Source of the DNA: Tulasnella sp. 424
Taxonomy: Eukaryota; Basidiomycota; Agaricomycetes; Cantharellales; Tulasnellaceae
Assembly: GCA_019633425.1 (NCBI GenBank)
Contig: WSUB01000046.1
Coordinates: 124,001 to 188,000 of the forward strand
Direction of reading: 5' to 3'
Length of the DNA stretch: 64,000 nucleotides
The position numbers and the translations under genes are program-made. The notes under the pieces were generated by a model. The model saw only the letters and a program-made list of their open reading frames with translations. It ran no database searches and was not told the origin of the DNA. The first letter of the stretch is position 1. Each line of letters starts with the position of its first letter. Shown in pieces: positions 31,461 through 42,520 of this stretch.

Positions 31461-31829
31461 TGGTTTTGAGAGAACGAAGTACCATCGGATGGAGATGATC
31501 GGAGAGTTTGCAGAATTTAAGAGTGCAATTTAGTTGGTGTTCTGAGATTGATCAGAAGACAAAGACTGAATTGTCAATTAAATTCGTAATTTACTTTGTC
31601 CTCACATAATTGTGACCTCCTCCGCTTGTGAATGCAAATTTCGACCCATAGCCTACCGTTCGCCGTTGGCATACAATATTGAGACCGTATGAGATGTTCC
31701 TGCTGTGGCTGCACTTTCCCATGACGCGGAGCTTCGAGTGCCAGATTTATTTCACACCCTCCTTTAACCTCGTCTTAGCTCTAGAAGGCTTAACTAGGAA
31801 CCTTGGTTCCGACGAAAGGTGCCCAATTG

Positions 31830-33478
31830 ATGGACCTAATGGTGCGGACCTGAACTTTTGGAATCAGGATTCAGGATTTTCTCGTTTGGTCATTTGCTGA
31901 GTCGGCGATCTAGCCAATCACCACCCCAGTTAGCGAACAGCACAGAGAACTCGAAGGCATTATAAATCCCGAGAGGAACAAAGTGTACGGCGATAAAAGC
32001 ACGAAATGGGCCTCTGCACCACCCGAATGCCTGTCGTTAATATTCGAAGTTGGCGTGGAATGCGTCTTGCTGGGCAGGCCTGGCATGTGGGTCGCATATC
32101 GCAAAGACCTTTGCCTATTGCTTTTGGTACGGCGTAAAATCGGGGATCTAAACCGGAAACACCCAGACTAACGACAGCAACGTATCATCCTTCCGCACCA
32201 TCAGACCATTACCCAGGTCTGCCGATGGTGGCGCCAAGTGGCAGTCGAAACACCCCGACTCTGGCGTATCTTAATTTTAGACAGGTGGACGCCACTCTCC
32301 AAACTTCAAACATGGCTGGATCGGTCAAAATCTGCACCACTGTGGATCAGTCTTGAGCGAGCCGTAGAACTCGAGTCACTCGCATACATCGACACCCAGC
32401 TGGTACCCTTGCTTCTCCAACATATCAACCACTGGGGTCGGTTTACCCATTACTCGGGACATGATCAGGGGTTGGTAAGCCTTCTGGAAGGTCTAGAGGG
32501 GAAAGAAGCTCCGCTATTGGAAGAACTTCTCCTCGGTAGGGTGTTTTGCAGGCCCAAATGGCCAATACAGGCAGTGTCAACACCGTTCAACGGACCTCAA
32601 TCGGTGCCCAGGCTTGTAGATGTTAATTTAAGCTACATTCCGCTGAATTGGAGCATCAGTCACTTCCGAAATCTTCGAACGTTGTCGTTGGCTTCGGTGC
32701 CTGGTACGTCTTGCGCTCATTCAGCGATCCTTTTTGCTTCTCCTCCTCCTCCTACTCCCCCGTTTTTGGATTAATTTAAACTTTTTTTTTAGTAGCCGAA
32801 TCAGCGAGGCTCGAGCAATTCATGGCCATCTTACAAGAATCGCCTCGGCTAATGAAGCTCAGCTTGGGTTGGAGCCCTGTGCGATCGGACGAACTGACCG
32901 CCGTGTTCGACCGAAGTCACCAAACTCCCCAACCCGTTTCTCTCCCATCTCTCGCCTTCCTTTCCATCTCCTACCATCCTGCTCCAACCATCCTCACACT
33001 CACCCTCCGTCTTATCCATGCCCCGAATCTAGAGAAACTGCAGCTCGAATGTCTCGACCAGGATGATGCGGGATCCTTGATTGACTTTTCCTCGGTCATT
33101 GAAGCCTTGGGAAACGGTGTGCTCTCGTCTTTCGAGCGTTTGGAGACCCTGAGCTTGGATGAAGTTTCCTTCCGTTCCAAAGCGGCTTGGTACTTGTTCT
33201 GCTCGAAGTTGACGCACGTTCGCAACATGAAGCTGGGGTACATGTCTGACGGGCCAAGAGACCCAGAGGAGGGCGGGGACGCGTACGACTGCCTCCTTTC
33301 CGCTTTTATTCCCTACAAAGACCAATCTGATCTCGCACCCGTTCCTGATGCCACAACGGCCGCGTGGAAGGTTAGATGCCCAAACTTGCAGAAGCTCTGC
33401 CTGGACGGATCGTACAGAACAAAGGTTGAAGAACTTGCGCAAAAAAGGCCAGGGATCGCCTACGGAATTGCTCCATGA
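31830..33478 (+). CDS. F-box-like/leucine-rich-repeat protein, family member F
   Basis: Tandem copy of member E with the same four-exon plan: MDLM micro-exon at 31830-31841, acceptor CTAG near 31914, then F-box-like APPECLSLIFEVGVECVLL and the WLDRSKSAPLWISL block. The last exon begins near 32796 after a T-rich acceptor and codes LEQFMAILQESPRLMKL, SLPSLAFLSISYHPAPT and LTLRLIHAPNLEKLQLECLD. All frames are open. Its 5' flank of about 270 bp is shared with E, G and H. The 3' flank to about 33664 matches the inverted sequence beginning at 42338, so it sits at the inner edge of the left arm. Confidence 0.78.
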
Positions 33479-35046
33479 TGGATGTTTTGAGAGAACGAAG
33501 TACCATCGGATGGAGATGGTCGAAGAGTTTGTGAGTGCAATTTAGTTAGCGTCCTGAGACCAATTCAAAGGTTGGGACGGACTCTGAGGCAGATGGTGCT
33601 CTGGATTTGTAATATACTGAGCTTCCTGCCTTCGAACATGACATTGAGACCTTCGTTGTTCGCGGGGATTAACCGACGTGCGTCTCAGGGTCAACGTCAG
33701 GGTAGAGGCAATTATCAGGCCTTGGATTGAATATCCAGGCCCACGAGACCGATCATACACATTCCAATAATTCGATGCCCTTATTTCGGGGGAACGTCGC
33801 TCTCTTCGTTGAAATGTCAAGGTTTCGCCAGCTCCGTTGATTAATTACGCTGGCCATTTCTCTCAACTTCTACCCTATGCCACACGTTGGGATTCGTAGT
33901 ACCTACTCAATTGCTAACTCATCTTATTGTGTATTGATTCCCCTTCCTCTCCAGAACTCATTATGACGAGCATTCGACATACGAGCTTTGAGAAGACGGA
34001 CCTAGAAGAGCCGTTGACCACTAGCATGTCATGGGAATGAACGTGATTTTTGCCCAGGAAGAGCCGGAGAGATGCTTTTCAAGTACGAGATAAAACGCGT
34101 AATTTTTCGCTCAGCAATACGTCATTTAGGGGATTCGGGACTGGCACGTGCTGAATTTGAATAGGTTGACTCCCGATAGCATCTGGAGGCTGCACTATCA
34201 GAAGGTCGCGGGGTCTTCGCAAGTTGCAAACAAATGCGACCTTTTAGATTCGTTCGTCAAGGCATGTGGGTTTCGTCATAGCTCCAACAAAAATTGGGCT
34301 GTGTGGTCTGGAGCTGGGCCCAGTTGGGTTGACAAACGTCAGAGATGACATTCGAGTGAAAGTGCTCATTTCCTCCTTTTCAAGATAAGCGAGGTCTTTC
34401 AACCTATGACGACAATGGCCCTGATGGGCTCAGGCCTCTATCGTTCAACAGAAAAAGGCAAGGTAAGGGACCTGCCGATGACGTCGTGAACACGTGCGGG
34501 TAGATCCGAGCTTAAGTAATCACCACGGGGGACCGGCGGAGTGGGTCAGGGGTGGAGATCTCCGACGGCGCAGCTGGATGGATGAGCGCCTCCCACATCT
34601 CATCGATAGACTCGACGTCAACAGATTTCCATCCACCCTCAACCACCAACCAACTCATCTCATTCCTCTCTTTGTTCCCCCTTGTCGACACCGACATTTT
34701 ACCCATCGCCGAGTGAAATTGAAGCGCACGGATTAAATAGAAGGGAAGAACAGATCTCGTGTATACCTACCTGAGCCGGTACAGTGTGAGTCGGGACGGA
34801 TTAAAAGAGACCGCCGCGGTTCCGCTCACCCGTTCACCCACCTACCTCTCCCTCCCCCCTCATCTCTCCCCACCACCACAGGAATATCAAGCTAGAAAAT
34901 CTCTTTGACGAGATCCAGCTGTATACGAATCGTATCTCAAATACCAACCCTCACGTCAACAAAATTTTCGTTGTCGTTGCGTCAAGCGAATTTCACCCTC
35001 TGCCGGCGCAACCGACAATAAACCGTTCTCAACCACAATTTCGACC
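33479..35046. other. Intergenic region; 3' flank of F-box F, then promoter of the next gene
   Basis: The first 190 bases belong to the inverted-repeat arm, ending at CGTTGTTCGCGGGG (about 33651-33664). No gene is supported in 33.7-34.9 kb. The last 200 bases are pyrimidine-rich with CCACC runs, typical of a fungal core promoter and leader. Confidence 0.5.
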
Positions 35047-36724
35047 ATGGCGACCACCATTTCAATTGCTCTCCCTCAAAATTACTCACCACCACCGCCG
35101 CCTCACACCTCTCTCCTCTCTGCCAGACGTCCGCGGAGCCTCAGCCTCTCCACCTTTCGCACCAATCCGGCATTCATGACTGTGAGTATCGGTGGTCGTG
35201 TAATCTTATCACACATCCGCTTCCCTCCGGAGCCCGACCGCACCGGCTTCCTTCGGCAAATACTCACCGAACCGTCTTTTCCCGCTCCCTCCTCGGCAAA
35301 TTCATTTCCCTTCCCATCTGTTTCGCAGTGGCTCTCGGTCCTCCTCTTACGCGTCCACCAAAATGCTCTTGTCGCAAAGTGGCTTAACAGCTGGCAGTGG
35401 CTCTCGTTACCCTCAACGTCGTCCTCGGCTAATGGATCGTTTGAAACCACATGGCTGCGGGGTTGGGTGGCGGCACGGCAGCATTATGTCATGAATTGCT
35501 GGGATGCCGTGTGGTATCATATCTTCCACCCTTCTGCGTCTTTCACGGTGAGCCTTTCTCCCTTCCATCTAACTACCGCGGTGTTTCCTCTTTGAACTAT
35601 ACCCGACTGATTTCGCATCGCACCTGAAATTTTAGTTGCCGAATCTGGACAAGAAGAGCCGAAAATTGTCTCTCCCACCCCCGCCTTCATCAACGTCCGC
35701 CCCCGCATCCGCCGACTCCGAAGCTCCCGAGTCCGAAAAGCTAGACACTCATTCCCACGAGGTATGTATATTTCCCTCTCCCTCTCACACCTTTCCATCC
35801 CATTTCTTTCCCCCCTCGGTCCTCACCACACTCTACTTTGAAAAGGTGTCGACGTCAACCACCACCACCACGCTATCCGAAAAATCACTGCTCGAGTCCC
35901 CCGAATCAATCGTCCCCGACATTGATTCAGCCGCACTCGCGACAACCTCACCACCCATAATTGAAGTCCGACTTCCACCTCGCTCCTCTTCGGCCCTTGA
36001 AGAGGCTGCCTCCTCTACTGTGCGCAACATCGAAGTCGAGGGAGATGCGGGCATTTTCATCCAACCCGAAGACGCCTCAACGGCTAGCGACTGCTCGCCA
36101 GTATGCGATTCCGGATACGCTTCCTCAGCTGAAGTGGATGAACAAGACGTAACAAGTGAAGAGGCAGAGCCCTCACCGTTGACGTTCATTGACTCACCTG
36201 TTATTCGAAAACACGTACGTCTAATTACGAGATTTTCGGCGCCCTCCACCACTTTTACTGACCTCCACCACGTCCTCCACCAGAACTCGTCCTTCGCGTA
36301 TTTTGAAGTCACCTCCACCTCCTGCGAGACGATCCCTCTCCCGCTCACCGACGAATTCGACGACGAAGATGAGATCGTGTACCCCACCATCTTCAACGGC
36401 CTTCCCATCCCGTTCCTCACACTAACCCCCTCCCCAGACGAACCGTTCCCCGAATACGTTCCCATCCAACTCAGCTATCACGGCACGTACCTCTCCGTCC
36501 CGGCGAAACCGTGCTATGAGAGTTTGGTGCACGCGCGGAGGGCGTTGCGGTGCACGATCGTGGGGTGGTGGGGTGAAGAACCTGATTCGGAGGACGAGCA
36601 AGAGCATGACGAGGAGGGCGAGGCGGATGCGGAAGACGACGCTGAGGATATGTGCGTTGAGGATATCGTTTATTGGCTTGAAGATGATGAAGAGGAGTTG
36701 CCGAACTTGCCTGATGATTGGTGA
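35047..36724 (+). CDS. Hypothetical protein with acidic C-terminus
   Basis: Five exons fit: 35047-35181, 35329-35547, 35636-35761, 35846-36214 and 36284-36724. All introns are phase 0 with GT-AG ends, giving 429 residues. The N-terminus is Pro/Ser-rich (MATTISIALPQNYSPPPPP). Exon 2 is Trp-rich (WLSVLLLRVHQNALVAKWLN and WLRGWVAARQHYVMNCWDAVW), possibly a membrane-associated helix. The middle is a Ser/Thr-rich acidic linker. The end has a long Asp/Glu run and closes LEDDEEELPNLPDDW. I recognise no family. The in-phase introns and absence of stops support a real gene. Confidence 0.62.
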
Positions 36725-37348
36725 AAAGGAGAAAAGAGGAAGTTGGGAGGATGAATTTTTGGATGTTGAAGAGATCCCATCCCCGTATCGACCCACGCGT
36801 ATCAGCTTTAACACCCCACCATCGGCATTCTTGGCATCGGACTATCATTTTTTTCGGCACTTGGCATCTCACGGATAATCGGCATTTTTACCCATTCATC
36901 CTCAACGATTCGTTCCTCTTTATTTCTCTTTACGGTCCTCTTGGCTCTGGTCTCGGTTCGTTTCGTTTTTGTTTCACCATCGTGATAGAAAGGTTTGTGC
37001 CTTCTCTTTTATTCCTCTCTCCCTCATGTTTCTCGTTTTGCCTCCTGTCTCTTTCTCTCTCTCTCTCTCTCCCTTTCCTTGTTTCTACCACTCTCCGCGC
37101 TCTCTGTACTATGTTTTCGTTGTTACTCCGTCTCTCATCTCTTTTCCATTCGTCATCCATCATCCACCACCCTCCACCACCGACCGTCGCTAGACACGAT
37201 AGATTTCTCATCGCGTCCTCTGTAGATACTCAATATCCTTGTACATAGATGGAATTGACGGATACGGACATTGTTCATCTTGCTTGCCTTCTCGCGTCAG
37301 AAATTACAAACGTCGCTCCAAGATTTGAGATTAGTGTCACCAAAGTAT
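36725..37348. other. Intergenic with TC microsatellite
   Basis: No gene. Contains a TC-dinucleotide tract of about 24 bases around 37049-37071. From about 37225 the sequence is the 3' flank of GCL copy A and recurs at 46841-46969. Confidence 0.6.
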
Positions 37349-40172
37349 TTACAACCGAGCCACCAAATCGTCTGCCTTCCGTATACCCCTTTCTCTGAAG
37401 GGAGGGAACAGAAATCTCAGTTCCAGCCGAAGTCGGTAGACAGGCACAGGAGGCCTAACGGAGATTACGTACATCTCGTCGATGGTTTTCAACAGGTCAT
37501 AGTTGATAGCCTGAGTAACGACTGAATCGTGCTTGTACTCTGGGTGCGACCGAACAAAATCTCGAATCCACTTTGCGTTCGTCTTGATCGAGCCTGACGA
37601 TGAACGGAGGACACTGCATTAGCTCCCCTCAAGCAGCGGCAGACAGTTCCTTCATCATACCATCGGCTTTGCGTTTGATGAGTTCCAAGTACTTTTCGAT
37701 TATCTGCCTATCGCGCACGGAGTCTTTCTCGTCGTGGAGGGAGTCGAGGTAGTTGTGGATGAGGCCTATTAGCCCCCCAGACCCAGGTGTCTGGGAATCG
37801 AAGTGTTAAGGAACCCCCCGGCCTAGACGACGAAGATTACTCACCTTGCCATTGACGATCTCATCCAATGTCATCTCCTCGAACTTGCCACTCTCGCCCT
37901 CGTTGTATGCGTTGGTGGAGAACCAAAACTTCTGTTCCATGACCGCATCTCTCCCCTGAGCTCGAGACAAATTATCCGTATTCTACATTGAGAGGGAGAA
38001 CAGGTACACGCATCAGTTCACTTTTCTGGCTCTCCCGATTCACACCAAGGTCCTTCTAACTGTACCTTCGAAATCGGCAACCCCCACCTAACCCCAAACT
38101 TCAACATTGCTCTTGACAGCAAGGCCACAAACACGGCAAAAGCAGCATTTTCAAAGTCGGTAAGCTGCACTTCCATGGTACGAACTTCGACTCTCCAGCC
38201 GATGCCGGAGCCTGGTGGGGGGAGTTTGAAGCGGAGGGTTTGCCAGACGGTGGACTGGATGCTCTGTGTGGCGGATTTAGATGGCATCAGCGTTGGCGAG
38301 GTTACCATGTGCGCGGGGCTTTAGATGAAAGGGACGCCCCGGTAATCTGTGTTGGGTAGACTTACCTCGAAGTGTTCGTTCGAGGTCGCATCGTCCTGCT
38401 GGAGCTTATCCTCAAATACAACGAGAGGATCGCGAATGTACAAGTTGGCAAAGTGTTTTGCAAGAAAGTCATCCATTCCTGGTATTTTGAGTCACATGTA
38501 GTCAGTCGTTGATCACCCAGCCAATGTTGTCCAAGGGCTCTCTCACCAGCGCCGACCAATCGTTCATGCACTTGCTCGTCGTAGGGGAAAGTTTCGTCGT
38601 TGAATTCTTGTTGGTCGGGCGAAAGATACCACTTCACTGGGAACCAGCGTGAATCTGGTACGAGTCGTTCTCCATCTTTCAAGGGCTGCCCGAGTGGGGA
38701 TGAAAATTGCGAGGATCAGTTCGCAAGGATTGTCCCACAAACTCGATCTAACAAATAGGCAACCACCCACCTCCTGCCCCTTCTCTGCACGGGTTCTATC
38801 GTCATTAGTAACCTCCATGACGTCCCAACGAGTATCCATTTCAGCGAGGTAGCCTTTGAAAATTGGCGAGGCAGCGGATAATGCGAGCTAAATGTTCGCA
38901 AGTCAGTCGCCCCGGAGATGCCCTGAAAGCAGGAGAGGCCGTAGTCCTACCAGAATCGGAGCGATAGGCACCAAGCCATCGTAAAGCGCTCGAGCCTGGT
39001 CTAGGTCGGCAGCTTGCATGGTAACCTGAAGACTACAGCTTAACGGACCGAAGCTGACACAGTCCAGGAGTATGTGGTCGGATAGAGCCTCTGCGTTCGT
39101 CCGCAAGTTGAAGGCAAGGAGCAAACCCGTCCCATATGTTAGCTTGCCCACGATCCAATACTCCTTCAAATAGAAATCCAACTTGCCTCCAGGTCTATGG
39201 TATGCAATCGGATCTGTGAATGGTCGTGGGGTATTTATATCGCGAAAAATAGGTATATTGACGCATGGCGGCCCGCCTCGACGAGACTTGATTCCATTAA
39301 CCACGGCGCTTGGAAGGAAAGTAAGTATTTGGTTCTCAAGACCCTGCCCATCCATGGGATAGCAGTTTCAAGATACGAAAAGGACATACAGATACCTCGG
39401 ATGCGCGCTGGTCATTTCCGTCACCGGCAACAAAAAGCTTTCATCCTGCTTCGTCGGTTTTCGGACAGGGTCGGTAAAGTCGCTCGAGACTCCCATACGG
39501 GGGAACGTGGCGAGAGTGCTAGGGATGTGATGAACATCCTTAGTGGCTGTACTCTGCCGGATCAGCTTGCGCCTGTCCCGAGATTCAGGATAAATCAAGA
39601 TGAGAAGAGTGAGGGGAGGCGAAGTCGAGCGCACCTTTTTCGCATATTTTCTTCCACTTTAGCGAGATCCCTCAAACTCCCGCTGTACGGTGAACCTGGA
39701 GTAGACTCTATTTGATGTCGGCCGTATTCCGGCTGGAACGAGGGCACTGTCTCACTGAGACACGGAAAGGAAAGATAGGGCTGTATAAGGAACAGTGGAG
39801 CGACAAGACTGGGGTAGATCGAGGATAGCTACCTCTCTCCGCCGTGCGCGTCAACGTAGCTCTGCAACTTGGGCAGAACGTCCTCTTGATCCAAAGCCAG
39901 TTTCGCGTTCCTATTCTCGTCGTCAAAGGCAATAAGCATGCATTCGATCTACGGAGAAAACCGCCTGGTTTTAGTACAAACTTCGTGAACGTGGGTCACA
40001 GCTCACGGAAATCCATGCTAACCTCTTCGCCCCAAAGAAAAGGGTCATCGCTTCTGTTTTTGGAGTTGTCCCAGATGTTGAGCAATTGTGTTATACCATG
40101 CTCTTTGATATGGCCAAAGTGGTTCTTTGCTTCTAGCCAGCGAAGTGGTCGTCCTTTGATTTGAAGGCCCAT
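37349..40172 (-). CDS. GSH1: Glutamate-cysteine ligase catalytic subunit, copy A (glutathione synthesis)
   Basis: Catalyses ATP-dependent joining of glutamate and cysteine, the first and limiting step of glutathione synthesis, in the cytosol. ATG 40170-40172 gives [20 protein letters not shown], then [20 protein letters not shown] and DDPFLWGEE, the eukaryotic GCS N-terminus. Later exons carry [20 protein letters not shown], the [24 protein letters not shown] region, and [20 protein letters not shown], then [16 protein letters not shown] resolved the 3' end. A 67 bp intron joins KRKADG to [21 protein letters not shown] last intron after GAC GAG AT leads to a final exon ending IDEIERGIRKADDLVARL and stop TAA at 37349-37351. 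Many short introns in between were not all traced. It has an almost complete paralogue at 50.0-52.7 kb. Confidence 0.85.
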
Positions 40173-40215
40173 AGTCAGCGCGGTGATGGTTACGATGACC
40201 TTCAGAAAGAAACGC

Positions 40216-40500
40216 TTGAAGTACTAGTGGCGTGTCGCCTCATCCTGGTTCATTTGATGGCTTTAGGGAAGCAGACGTCATTCGAACCTCGATTTCTCTT
40301 CCTATGGCTTGAAGTACTAGTGGCGTGTCGCCTCAGCCTGGTTCGTTTGGTGGCTTTAGGGAAGCAAACGTTCGTCATTCGATCCTGGATTTCTCTTCAT
40401 ATGTATTGAAGTACCAGTGGCGTGTCGCCTCATCCTGGTTCATTTGGTGGCTTTAGGGAAGCAAACGTCATTCGAAGCTCGATTTCTCTTCATATGTGAA
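40216..40500. repeat. Three tandem 93-97 bp repeats upstream of GCL copy A
   Basis: Units begin TTGAAGTACYAGTGGCGTGT at 40216, 40309 and 40406, and each contains GGCTTTAGGGAAGCARACGT. GCL copy B has a single degenerate unit at about 52708-52790, so the array changed copy number after the duplication. Confidence 0.85.
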
Positions 40501-40616
40501 ATGTACCGGATCTTGGCACTGACCGATGGGCCAGTGTTATCTCCCCGAGTTGGCGTGTGGCGGTCGCCGAAAGACCCTGGGAGCACGCCACATTTGTAAC
40601 ACAAACTTCCTACTCT

Positions 40617-40862
40617 AACTCATCCCAGCCGGTTTTGCAACGGTTGCGGCAGTGGCGGTGGCTGGGCTGCTGTCTTTGGACGGTGAGACTTGGCGTCCGC
40701 GGGAGGAATGGGGTGCAAACCTTTCTGCAAGCCTCTGCAACTCATCCCATACCGGCCGATTTTGCAACGGTTGCGTAAGTGGCGGGCTGTCTTTGGAAGG
40801 CGAGGCTGGCGTCTGCGGGAGCAAGGGGGTGCAAATCTTTCTGCAAGCCTTTGTAAGCTCAT
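40617..40862. repeat. Two tandem repeats of about 122 bp before the PhzF-like gene
   Basis: Units 40617-40738 and 40739-40862 both start AACTCATCCCA and both end near TTTCTGCAAGCCT. Related short segments with GGGTGCAAA and TTTGCACC cores lie at about 42090-42130, 42220-42330 and (inverted) 46455-46510, so the motif is dispersed locally. Confidence 0.7.
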
Positions 40863-40927
40863 AAAAGCCCGAGAGCGAGTTCAAAATACGACGTACCACC
40901 GCTCCTTGCTGCTAACAAGCCCCCGCC

Positions 40928-41903
40928 ATGTCCAACCCTAGCCTGCAATACACTATCGTCGATGCTTTCGCATCCACCCCATTCAACTCGGGCAATCCAG
41001 CGTCCGTAATCATCCTGCCCCCTTCCCACCATTCTCTCCCAACCGAATCCTTCCATCAAATCGCCAACGAGTTCAACCTCAGCGCAACTGCGTTCCTAAC
41101 CCCGCAGACTTCAGCCTCGCCTTCGACGCTTCGCTATGGCCTCCGATGGTTCGCGCACGGAGTCGAATTGACCTTGTGCGGTCACGCGACGCTCGCTTCC
41201 GCCCGCGTGATCTTCTCCACCCTCGAGGGCCAGCAAGCGAACAAGCTGGAATTCGAAACGCGTAGAGGCACGCTGGGAGTGAGGAAAGTCCCTGGTGGCT
41301 CGGGTAAAATCGAGCTGGACTTCCCCGTTACGGCGTTGGAGGGGCTCGGCAGCGCGGATGAATTGGCTCAGGTTTCGGAGACGGTCAGCGCTGCGGCTGG
41401 AGAAGGCGTCAGCATTAGAGGAGTTCGTAAAGCTGGGTTGTTCTTGCTAGTTGAAGTTGATCCGGGCTTTGATTTGGAGGGTGCTGTGGTAGATGCTCGT
41501 CGATTTGTGAGTCGTGACGTCTCCCTGAATGAGATGTTGAAACGTTCTCCGGTCTGAGAGCACCCCCTCCGTAATTTCTTTTTCTTGGATACAGCTCAAA
41601 CTCCCATTCCGGGCGATAATTCTCACCTCTTCTCGACCGTCCTCATTTCGTCCCAACGCTCGCTTCATGTCTCGAGTCTTCGGTCCTCAATCTAACACAG
41701 AAGACCCCGTGTGCGGATCTGCTCACTGCGCGCTCGCACCGTATTGGAGTCAAGTCCTCGACATCCCACCGGGCGAGGTCATCGAAGTTCATCAAGCTAG
41801 CAAACGTGGCGGAGACCTGGATTTAATATGGGAAAAGGAGAGCGGAAGGGTTAGGATCCAAGGGAGTGTGGTCGTGACGATGAGAGGGGAGTTGTATTTG
41901 TGA
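40928..41903 (+). CDS. PhzF-family isomerase-like protein
   Basis: Two exons, 40928-41506 and 41595-41903, give 295 residues. The first half starts YTIVDAFASTPFNSGNPASV, the PhzF opening, with the conserved Asn-Pro. It is followed by NEFNLSATAFLTPQ, where the family catalytic Glu (normally NLSETAF) is replaced by Ala. RWFAHGVELTLCGHATLAS then matches the family (W..P..E...CGHATLA), with HG in place of the usual TP. The second half contains GPQSNTEDPVCGSAHCALAP, the matching GxxEDPxxGSAH motif. PhzF proteins fold as two similar halves and catalyse isomerisation or epimerisation. The catalytic substitution suggests reduced or different activity. It lies in the spacer of the F-box inverted repeat. 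Confidence 0.83.
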
Positions 41904-42520
41904 ACGCGAAGGAACCCTAGAATGACAGTGGAATGAGGACATATTTTATGTAAAATCATTGGAAGGAATATGACGTAATGTGATTGTTAAGGAGGGCTCT
42001 CTGGACCCTTTGGTTCTTGTTACTGAATACGGACAACTCCTGTCCGCACGCCTCTTCACTTCGCTCGCGCTGTCCCCAAATTACATGGTTTGCATAATGG
42101 TTTGCACCCCCTTCCTCCTGCCGACCCTGCCCCACCTTCCCAAAAGGTCCACATGACAAAGGAAACTGTTACTCCCGTTACATCTAGAAGCACATCAGCA
42201 TCAGGCAAACATAGTAATTTAGTGACGGTTATGTGACGGCTGCGTGAGTGGCGTTGGTCTGACTGCTGCCTTTGAAGGTGGGGGTCGGGGTCGGCGCTAC
42301 TAAGGGGGTGCAAACTATTATGCAAAGCACTGTAATCCCCGCGAACAACGAAGGTCTCAATGTCATGTTCGAAGGCAGGAAGCTACGGATATTACAAATC
42401 CCGACCACCATCTGCCTCAGAGTCCATCCCAGCTTCTGAAGTGGTCTCAGAACGCTAACTAAATTGCACACGTAATCCCGCAAATCTTCGATCATCTCCA
42501 TCCGATGGTACTTCATTCTC
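41904..42520. other. Intergenic with dispersed repeats; inner edge of the right F-box arm
   Basis: No gene is supported. About 42338 onward is the inverted counterpart of sequence ending at 33664. The segment 42090-42330 carries copies of the GTGCAAA-type dispersed repeat. Confidence 0.55.

Larger units (their letters stand above)
29600..33664. repeat. Left arm of F-box inverted repeat
   Basis: Contains F-box-like members E and F with shared 5' flanks of about 270 bp. It ends at CGTTGTTCGCGGGG, whose reverse complement begins the other arm at 42338. Confidence 0.75.

Noticed and set aside
37000..37225. Ser/Leu/Phe-rich frames over the TC tract
   Set aside because: Dinucleotide repeats give open frames in every phase; no conserved content.
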